From the NCBI RefSeq assembly GCF_030035675.1, contig NC_084500.1, positions 12,831,100-12,895,099 on the forward strand: DNA of 64,000 bases, written 5' to 3'. Origin of the DNA: Rhineura floridana. Taxonomy: Eukaryota > Chordata > Lepidosauria > Squamata > Rhineuridae. A program made the position numbers and the translations under genes. The notes beneath the pieces are model-generated. The model was given only the letters and a program-made list of their open reading frames with translations. It did not search any database and was not told where the DNA came from. Shown in pieces: positions 56,947 to 64,000 of this stretch; positions within the stretch are counted from its first letter, which is position 1; every line of letters begins with the position of its first letter.

Positions 56947-57034
56947 ATATTGGTGAGTGCAGATGCCAGTATCAATGGGATAGGTGGCGTTCTGTTACAA
57001 CTGGGGAATGGGTGAGAAATTACAGTTTGCATTT

Positions 57035-57445
57035 CAAGCCAAATCCATCAAATTTGCACTTGCCAAAACAATAAGAGAATCGAAACATAGCCATCCTTTG
57101 AAATTCACACTTATTTGAATTTTGCAGTGCAGTTCACCAACTAAACAATGTTTAGAAAAATGCGTATGTTAGGGGAAAGCGTGCATAAAAATTAATATAT
57201 GAGTGAAAATAACATACAAAAGCTCCTTGTGTGATGAGAAATTGCTTGCAACAATGTGTACGTTAGTCAAAACTGTCTACAAAAATGTGTTTATTAGGAG
57301 AAATTCATACTAAAATGCTGGAGAATTTTCATCAGGATTTTATTCGTTTTAAAAGTATAAGTTGCTGCAGAAATCTGGAGAACTGAATTTGAGATTGGAA
57401 AAATGAGAAACTGAGAGAACCGAAATGGAGAGATCATAGCCATCA
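57035..57445 (+). repeat. Unclassified ~400-bp repeat, copy 2
   Basis: Same orientation and order as 50868-51245, at roughly 75-80 percent by eye. It abuts the broken end of the Gypsy fossil. The end reads GATTGGAAAAATGAGAAACTGAG. Confidence 0.6.
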
Positions 57446-57479
57446 TGGCTAGTAGCCCCTGATAGCCTTATCCATCATG

Positions 57480-57670
57480 AATCTGTCTGATCCTCTTTTA
57501 AAGATGTTTTTAAAGATGGTTTGTTTTTAAGGATTTTGTAAAAAAAGATGGTTTGTTTTTAGTATGTTTTATAGATTTTTTTTGTGTTTTATTGTCTGTT
57601 TGCCACCCTCTGCCCGTCCTGCGAGGAAGGGCAGGATAGACAATAAATGAATGAATGAATGAATGAATGA
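57480..57670 (+). mobile_element. L2-like LINE 3' tail
   Basis: AAAGATGTTTTTAAAGATGG repeats, GTCTGTTTGCCACCCTCTGCC, GCGAGGAAGGGCAGGATA and an (AATG)n tail. A MITE arm fragment follows at 57672-57715. Confidence 0.55.
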
Positions 57671-58164
57671 ATGGACAGGGATGATGGGAGTTTTAGTCCC
57701 AACAAAAGCTGAAGGAACCCTTGGCTTAGGCAAGCCACTATTGCCTCCTCATCAGCTGCCCCCCGTCCCCCATCCCACCCAAAAATATAGGGACAATCTT
57801 ACTGGGCTATCTTACAGGATTGGCATAATGATTACTGGGAAAAAATATGCATTTGGACACTTGACATTAATAGTGTCAGTGCTGAGTATAATAATCATGA
57901 TCCATCCGCCTCATCTACTAATAGCAAACTTATTTTCAGAGTGACTAACTTTATATTCAGGGGAACATCATGTCGTGCAGAAGTAGGAACAAATATTTAA
58001 GAAAAACAAAAAGAGGGACAGCCCCCCTCCAAACCAGCCAATGATGGCTGAGGATTCTCAGTGGTCACAGAATGCTGATGGACTATAGGGGGAGGGCGGG
58101 AGGGAGGAAAAATTGGGGAGGAGTATCCTGGAAAACAGTATGAGGGCATGACTGGCTGGCATCC

Positions 58165-58398
58165 AGTGTGGTGTAGTGGTTAGAGTGTTGGACTTGGATC
58201 TGGGAGGCTGGGGTTCACATCCCCGCTCGGCCATGAAATCTACCTGGTGACCTTTAGCCAGTCGCTGTCTCTCAGCCTAACCTACTTCACAGGGTTTTTG
58301 TGATAAAATCAGGAGGGGGAGTTTGTGCACCACTTTGAGCTCTTTGGAGGAAAGGTGGGATATAAATGTAGTAGTAGTTGTCGTAATAATAATAATAA
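58165..58398 (+). mobile_element. tRNA-headed SINE with L2-like tail
   Basis: GTGTGGTGTAGTGGTTAGAG, GGCTGGGGTTCACATCC, CTCTCAGCCTAACCTAC, CACTTTGAGCTCTTTGGAGG, GATATAAATGTAGTAG and (AAT)n. A near-complete copy. Confidence 0.9.
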
Positions 58399-58467
58399 TG
58401 AATGGGAGCATTCCACGTTGCAGTGTTGCGTTGCAGGTCCCCCTTGTTTTAAAAACGTGAAAAACAC

Positions 58468-58590
58468 CAGATCAGGGATGACCTTTGGTGGCCTTCCAGA
58501 TGTTGCTAGACTCCAGCTCCCATCATCCCTGACCATTGGCCATGCTGGGGCTGATGCCCAGCAACAGAAGGCCACCAAAGGGTCCCCATC
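58468..58590. mobile_element. Palindromic hAT MITE
   Basis: GGGATGACCTTTGGTGGCC, CCAGCTCCCATCATCCCTGACC and AGGCCACCAAAGGGTCCCC are the arms; one inner arm is shortened. Confidence 0.6.
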
Positions 58591-58764
58591 CGTATACTAG
58601 GTTAAAATGAGAAAATATCTCCTGTGGTGACTCCATGTAAACACTAGGTGGCAGCATGTCCCAATTTCTGTCTTGGAATGTTCACTTCTTAAGACCTGCT
58701 GGGAGGAGCTCCCTAAGCTCAAACTGGAAGTCTTTGGACCTGTTCTGGAGACAGCTGCCTTAGG

Positions 58765-58970
58765 AATATAGCGCACAGGAAGCTGCCTTATACTGAGTCA
58801 GCCCATTGGTCCATCTAGCTCAGTACTGTCTACACCGACTGGCAGCAGCTGTCCAGGATTTCAGACAACGAGTTTCTCCCAGCCCTAGCTGGAGATGCTG
58901 GGGATTGAACCTGGGCCTTCTGCATGCAAAGCAGTTGCCCTATCACTGAACCATGGCTCTGTCCCCTCTC
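58765..58970 (-). mobile_element. Second-family tRNA-headed SINE, reversed
   Basis: AGGAAGCTGCCTTATACTGAG, TGGTCCATCTAGCTCAGTAC, GACTGGCAGCAGCTGTCC, AGCTGGAGATGCTGGGGATTG, TTCTGCATGCAAAGCAG and TATCACTGAACCATGGC. The next 1.35 kb (58990-60345) contains no feature I can support. Confidence 0.85.
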
Positions 58971-60349
58971 CTGAATGGTCGATTTCTAGCTCACCCCAGC
59001 AGCCCTATAGCCAGCCGTCCTTGTTAGGTGGGGTTTTTGAGGGGTGAGAGCCACATAGCACCAGCCAATCCCCCACCCCACTCACTGGTGGAAAGGACGT
59101 GATGGCCAGGCCAGAGGAAGGGAAAGGCAGTGACCTTCTCCCTCACTCCTCCTCCTCCTCCATCCAGAGTGTGTGTTAACTTACACTAATGACGTTCAAT
59201 CTGTTAAATTGTCTTACTCTTTTTTGAGAGAGCACCAGGAAGACCAGATGCGAAAGGTTGACTTTGCCAATAGCTGCAGTCCCCTTTCACCCCTGGTCTG
59301 TCCCTGTGTTCTGATTCTTCATGAACTGAACTACTGTAGTAATGACAGTGAGTTCCTGAGCTTGGCTTTGATGCTGCTAGCTATCGCAGGCTGTGAGCAC
59401 ACAAGTCGCCTACAGCAAAGCGGTTCCATTGGCCATATCTAAAGGAGCAACAGGTTGCTTTGCTGATCAGTTATGAAATCTGTCTGAAGCAAATTAAAAC
59501 AAAAACCTGCACCTAAGCTGATCCCACCAGATTTTAGAGAAAAAAGAGGCAGGGTTTGACTAGCATCGTGTGCCCGTTTTCAGGAAAGAGAGATGGAGAT
59601 GCGCTGAACCTGGCAGAACAGTAAGTGTGTCTCTTCAGTCAATTTTAGATTCCACCTGAAAAACAAACTTGTTTGTTAACACCTCCCTGTGAGTCCCTCC
59701 TTCTAGACTTGTTCCTGACCTTTAGATTTTCCTTTCTGTTGGACAATCAAGGGAATTTTTTTAACTGGCATATAAAAGACTAACTAAGCAATTGGAAGTT
59801 TAACTGTGGAAAGCAATTGGATTTCTTTTTTATTGGTTGCTGGGTTGATTTTTCTGTCCAGAAACCCTGAAAAGGCATCGTGCTAAGCTGCACATATTGG
59901 GAAAATCAGAATTTAGGCCTGAGTTATAGCCTATTTCTCTAGGGCTATTTTCATCCTCTGCCATCAAGTACTCAAGGAAAATAAGAAAAAATTGCTACTA
60001 TTATTCTGAGTATAGTGAGTGCTTTAAAAGAGTAACTCAGGGTAGGCATTTTTTCAGATCACTTTAAGTTATCTCTTTATGTCACCCTTTAGCAATAAGC
60101 ACCCAATCCTGCTCTACTCATTATAATAACTGCAGAATAAGTAAACTCTTTCTTACTACAGGCAAACAAACATGCTCCTTTATTGCTGGCTGGGTGGAGA
60201 ACACAACTGAAACTGAAACTAAAAAGCAAAGGAAAGGAAAGTCCCAGTGGTAGAGTCTAACTCTAGCCCACAATGCAAAGTTCTAATATTTAACTCTTCA
60301 AGGGTCATTCAGGCTGTTTTTCCCCAGGATCACTTAAGTAATTATAGGA

Positions 60350-61735
60350 TGGTTGTGATAATTGTGGAACAGTCTCCCCGAGGAGGTACGCCTGGCGCCT
60401 ACGTTGTTATCCTTTCGGCGCCAGGCTAAAACCTTCCAATTCTCCCAGGCATTTTAAATGCATTTTAATACATTTTAATATACTGTTATGTATTTTAATT
60501 TTATTTATTTATTTATTAAATTTATATACCGCCCGACTAGCAATAGCTCTCTGGGCGGTGAACATAAAATAGCATAAAAATACAATGAATAACAAAATAA
60601 TACTAAAATACAATCAACAATCCAATACAATAAACATTTTTAAAAGTAAATCAGTGTAACTTAAAATGCTTCAGAGAATAGGAAGGTTTTGACCTGGCGC
60701 CGGAAGGAGAGCAGAGTCGGCGCCAGGCGTACTTCCTCGGGGAGACTGTTCCATAGTTCGGGGGCCACCACTGAGAAGGCCCTAGATCTTGTCATCATCC
60801 TCCGGGCTTCCCTGTGAGTTGGAACCCGGAGGAGGGCCTTCGTAGCAGAACGTAGTGCACGGGCCGGTTCATATCGGAAGAGGCGTTCCGCAAGGTATCG
60901 TGGTGCCGCACCGTATAAGGCTTTATAGGTTAATACCAACACTTTGAATCTAGCCCGGAAACATATTGGCAACCAGTACAAGCTGGCCAGAACAGGTGTT
61001 ATATGCTCGGACCGCTTGGTCCTTGTCAGCAATCTGGCCGCCGCATTTTGCACTAGTTGTAGCTTCCGAACTGTCTTCAAATGTAGCCCTACGTAAAGCG
61101 CATTACAGTAATCCAAACGTGAGGTTACCAGAGCATGTACCACTGATGTAAGGTCCTCTTTACTCAAATAGGGACGTAGCTGGGCTACCAACCGAAGTTG
61201 GTAAAACGCATTCCTAACCACCGAGGCTACTTGAGCCTCAAGTGAGAGGGAAGAGTCTAAAAAGACTCCCAGACTACGAACCTGGTCCTTTAGGGGGAGT
61301 GTAACCCCGTCCAGGACAGGGTATATATCCACCATCCGATCAGAGAACCCGTCCACCAACAGCATCTCAGTCTTGTCTGGATTGAGCTTCAGTTTGTTAA
61401 CTCTCATCCAGTCCATTGTCGCGGCCAGGCAACGGTTCAGCAAATCGACAGCCTCACCTGAAGAAGATGAAAAGGAGAAGTAGAGCTGCGTGTCATCAGC
61501 ATTCTGATGACAACGCACTCCAAAACTCCTGATGATCTCTCCCAACGGCTTCATGTAGATATTAAAAAGCAGTCTTAATGCTTTAGTTATCTTAAATATT
61601 GTTTGTGTTATTATGTATCTGTATTCTCTATTTTGTGATTTGTGCTGACTTATTGTATTATAATGTATGTTGTACACCGCCCAGGGAGCCATTGGCTATG
61701 GGCGGTTTATAAATGAAATTAATTAATTAAATAAA
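60350..61735 (+). mobile_element. L2 LINE 3' end interrupted by a second, reversed L2
   Basis: The left part 60350-60500 carries GTGGAACAGTCTCCCCGAGG, TACGCCTGGCGCC and TTTCGGCGCCAGGC (the WNSLPEEVRLAP..LLSFRRQ coding end). The right part, from about 61571, is the 3' untranslated end with GTACACCGCCCAGGGAGCC, TTGGCTATGGGCGG and an (AATA)n tail. Confidence 0.75.
60503..61570 (-). mobile_element. L2 LINE, 5'-truncated, with ~300-codon open reverse-transcriptase end
   Basis: Read on the minus strand: LLFNIYMKPLGEIIRSFGVR, HQNADDTQLYFSF, MRVNKLKLNPDKTEMLL, VRSLGVFLDSSLSLEAQV, LVTSRLDYCNALYVGL, RFKVLVLTYKALYGAAPRYL and FSVVAPELWNSLPEEVRLAP, then an A-rich end and an (AATA)n tail near 60503. The frame stays open from about 61570 to 60661, so it is fairly young, but the active-site YADD reads NADD and the N-terminal two thirds of the protein are missing. 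Confidence 0.9.
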
Positions 61736-62156
61736 TAAATAATGGAAAATCCACCCTCAAGTCAGGGAAAATCTTGAGTGAGCAGAGTTTTGGGGGCTCT
61801 TCCAGAAGTGGTTTTTGTTGTGCAGTCACCATGCCTTATTCACTGAATTTTTCAGAGGGTCCTATTCTTAAATTGCTCCTGTTCTTAAAATAGGCTGTCA
61901 TTCTTTAAATAGAGGCTGTCATTGCCTGTCATGTCATAAATTAAAAAGTCAATTTTTAAAAAATCTGGGGGGGGGGAGAGCACAGCTTTGGGAGGGCAGT
62001 GCACCCATTTGCCAGCGAAATTAAAAGAAAGGGACAAGCAAGAGTTTTCCTTGTTTTATTGAATAGTTACTTCCTGTTATAATATAGTGAGTGTTTGTGT
62101 AATCTCCGGTTGCAACATTTTATCAATTAATTGGTCCAAATGGCTTGGGATTACAG

Positions 62157-62425
62157 CAGGGGTTCCCAAACTGTAGTCTCTGGGCCACCGCTGGTCTGTG
62201 AGCTTCCTTCAGGTGGTCCATGGCATGTCCATCTTAAATATTCATATTGATTTTTGGTTGTATCTTTATTGCTTCTTTTGTTTCTTATGTTGCTTTTTAT
62301 GGTATTATAGTCTGACGTCTTTAGGATGCAAATGGTAATACTGTAAAATACAATCTAATTAGTAAACGCAGGAATAAAAAATCCAGTAAAAAAATCATAC
62401 AGCATCTAGCACGGCACATTACAAT
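62157..62425. mobile_element. hAT (Charlie-like) left end
   Basis: CAGGGGTTCCCAAACTGTAG, CTCTGGGCCACCGCTGG and CAGGTGGTCCATGGCATG are a known hAT terminus style. The right end is not clear and may be cut by the CR1 at 62425. Confidence 0.4.
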
Positions 62426-62955
62426 TCATAGAATTGTAGAATCATCGAGTTGGAAGGGGCCTATAAGGCCATCGAGTCCAATCCCTTGCTCAATGCATCT
62501 TAAAGTATCCCTGGCAGGTGGCTGTCCAGCTGTCTCTTGAAGGCCTCCAGTGTTGGAGAGCCCACCACCTCCCTCAGTGATTGGTTCCATGGGAGTACCG
62601 CTCTAACAGTTAGGATTTTTTTCCTGATGCTCATTCGAAATCTGGCTTCCTGTAACTTGAGCCCATTTTTCCATGTCCTGCACTCTGGGACGATCGAGAA
62701 GAGATCCTGGCCCTCCTCTGTATGACAACCTTTCAAAGACCTGAAGAGTGCTATCCTATCTCCCCTCTGTCTTTTCTCAAGGCCAAACGTGCCCAGTTCC
62801 TTCAGTCTCTCCTCATAAGGCTTTGTTTCCAGTCCCCTGATCATACTCGTTGCCCTCCTCTGAACCCGTTCCAGTTTGTCTGCATCCTTCTTAAATTGCA
62901 GCATCCAGAACAGGTGATTGCTACAACAGGCAGGGAAAAAAATCATTAAGTGATC
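62425..62955 (-). mobile_element. CR1 LINE 3' end with coding
   Basis: The minus strand reads KKDADKLERVQRRATSMIRG, YEERLKELGTFGLEKRQRGD, FRMSIRKKILTVRAVLPWNQ and LEAFKRQLDSHL, the C-terminal CR1 block, and ends in the CR1 terminus (TAGAATTGTAGAATCATCGAG reversed). About 150 codons stay open; the rest is missing. Confidence 0.9.
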
Positions 62956-62989
62956 CACCAAGACCCTCAGCAATTTTCAGGTGGTAGTA

Positions 62990-62992
62990 GTA

Positions 62993-63034
<42 letters not shown>

Positions 63035-63035
63035 C
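62990..63035. repeat. (TAA)n microsatellite at an L2 3' end
   Basis: A run of AATAATAAT, preceded by GTAGTAGTAG, forms the tail of the reversed L2 that follows. Confidence 0.9.
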
Positions 63036-64000
63036 TTTATTTCTACCCTGCCTGTTTTCCAAAACTGGAACTCAGGGCAGCTTACAAATAAAAACTACAC
63101 ATAGGTAAAAAAACGTACAAAAATATACAATTAAAATAGAATTAAACTATTCGTGACATTAAAACCATGAAACATACACTTAAGATACTAAGACAATTTA
63201 AAACATTAAGAATAGGACCATAGAACAATACAACAGACCTTATGAGGCCCTATCTTAAACATCTTCTAGTCCAAAAGCCTGTCAGAATAAAAAAGTCTTT
63301 GCCTGCCGATGGAAGGATAGCAAGGAAGGAGCCATTCGTGCTTCCCTAGGAAGAGAGTTCCAGAACCTGGGGGCAGCCACCGAGAAGGCCCTATCTCGCG
63401 TCCCCACCAATCGCGCTTGCGAAGGTGTTGGGACTGAGAGCAGGGCCTCTCCTGAGGATCTCAATGCCCGGGCAGGCTCATATGGGGAGATACAGTCTGA
63501 CAAATAGCCTGGACCTAGGCCGTATAGAGCTTTATAGGTCAAAACCAGCACTTTGAATTGTGACCAGAAGCAAACTGGCAGCCAGTGGAGCTGTTGTAAC
63601 AAGGGGGTTGTATGGTCCCTGTAACCAGCCCCAGTTAGCACTCTGGCTGCAGCTCTTTGTACCAGTTTATGTTTCCGAACAGTCTTCAAAGGCAGCCCCA
63701 CACAGAGCGCGTTACAGTAATCTAAACAGGATGTAACTAAGGCATGCATCACTGTAGTCAAATCAGGCGTCTCCAGGAACGGGCGCAGCTGGCACACCAG
63801 TCTTAGCTGGGCAAAAGCACTCCTGGCCACTGCAGAGACCTGGGCCTCCAAGTTCAAAGCTGAGTCCAGCAGCACACCCAAACTGCGAACCTGCGTCTTC
63901 AGGGGGAGTGTAACCCCATCCAGCACAGGCTGAATCCCTATTCCCTGATTTGCCTTTCGACTAACCAGGAGCACCTCTGTCTTGTCTGGATTTAATTTCA
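63036..64000 (-). mobile_element. L2 LINE, second subfamily, continues past window end
   Basis: The minus strand reads VLDGVTLPLKTQVRSLGVLL, LVTSCLDYCNALCVGLPLKT, FKVLVLTYKALYGLGPGYLS and FSVAAPRFWNSLPREARMAP, then FHRQAKTFLF. The frame is open from the window edge (about 63974) to 63282. Its 3' untranslated part (63036-63280) differs from that of the copy at 60503, so they are different subfamilies. Confidence 0.9.

Larger units (their letters stand above)
54567..57010 (+). mobile_element. Ty3/Gypsy LTR retrotransposon fossil, broken, one LTR
   Basis: A fossil of the Ty3/Gypsy (Metaviridae) group. Parts in order: 5' LTR 54567-54726 (begins TG, ends CA, with AATAAA inside), gag-like region about 54727-55515 with a zinc-knuckle-like end, protease-like region about 55610-55790, reverse transcriptase about 56050-56800, and a piece of RNase H about 56947-57010. 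An L2 3' tail lies inside the RNase H part. No integrase or 3' LTR is seen. It is clearly broken, with roughly half a dozen breaks. With one LTR it cannot be dated by LTR divergence; it predates the L2 insertion. Confidence 0.8.

Noticed and set aside
59173-59442. 89-residue reading frame on the plus strand
   Set aside because: No recognised domain, no splice context or conservation evidence; kept as unassigned sequence.
61571-61692. N-terminal extension of the L2 reading frame
   Set aside because: This part is antisense to the 3' untranslated end of the outer L2, so the open frame there is accidental.

Overview
The window is nuclear DNA of a squamate reptile, most likely a lizard. The evidence is the repeat set: tRNA-headed and 5S-headed SINEs whose 3' ends match the BovB LINE (the Sauria SINE type), a BovB reverse-transcriptase fragment, many L2 and CR1 LINE ends, and many short hAT DNA transposons. 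No database search was possible. Family names come from recognisable protein or terminal motifs and from comparisons made inside the window.

One host gene is clearly present and looks complete: HEATR6 (HEAT repeat-containing protein 6) on the + strand from 7071 to 33677. I placed 20 coding exons. All introns are GT-AG, every exon junction keeps the frame, and the sum is 1,173 codons plus a stop, close to the roughly 1,180 residues I recall for the human protein. A GC-rich, CpG-containing promoter with ETS-, RFX- and YY1-like motifs sits just upstream, and the first possible poly(A) signal is at 33952.

Layout. 1-6.9 kb is intergenic: an unclassified repeat in two inverted copies, a nest of hAT elements that includes an 886-bp hAT and a 5S-rRNA-headed SINE, a foldback hAT-like element split by a Sauria SINE, and small palindromic elements. 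7-33.7 kb is HEATR6, with introns full of SINEs, L2 and CR1 ends and hAT elements, including two members of a hAT family whose ends begin CAGGGCTGTGGAGTCGG. 33.7-64 kb is intergenic and contains no convincing gene. It holds a third member of that hAT family that still encodes the start of a BED-finger transposase, a 1.44-kb hAT, a 363-bp hAT with perfect target duplications, a BovB fragment, a broken Ty3/Gypsy fossil with one LTR, two copies of an unclassified 380-bp repeat, an L2 inserted in another L2, a CR1 fragment, and a second large L2 that runs off the right edge.

I saw no new multigene system. The observations most worth following are structural: the BED-encoding hAT derivative with rearranged ends and its palindromic sibling, the nested hAT group at 473-2080, SINE heads and tails that swap among LINE partners, two unclassified repeat families, a long microsatellite that grew inside a SINE, and an isolated candidate signal-peptide exon at 38009-38082 that is unproven.
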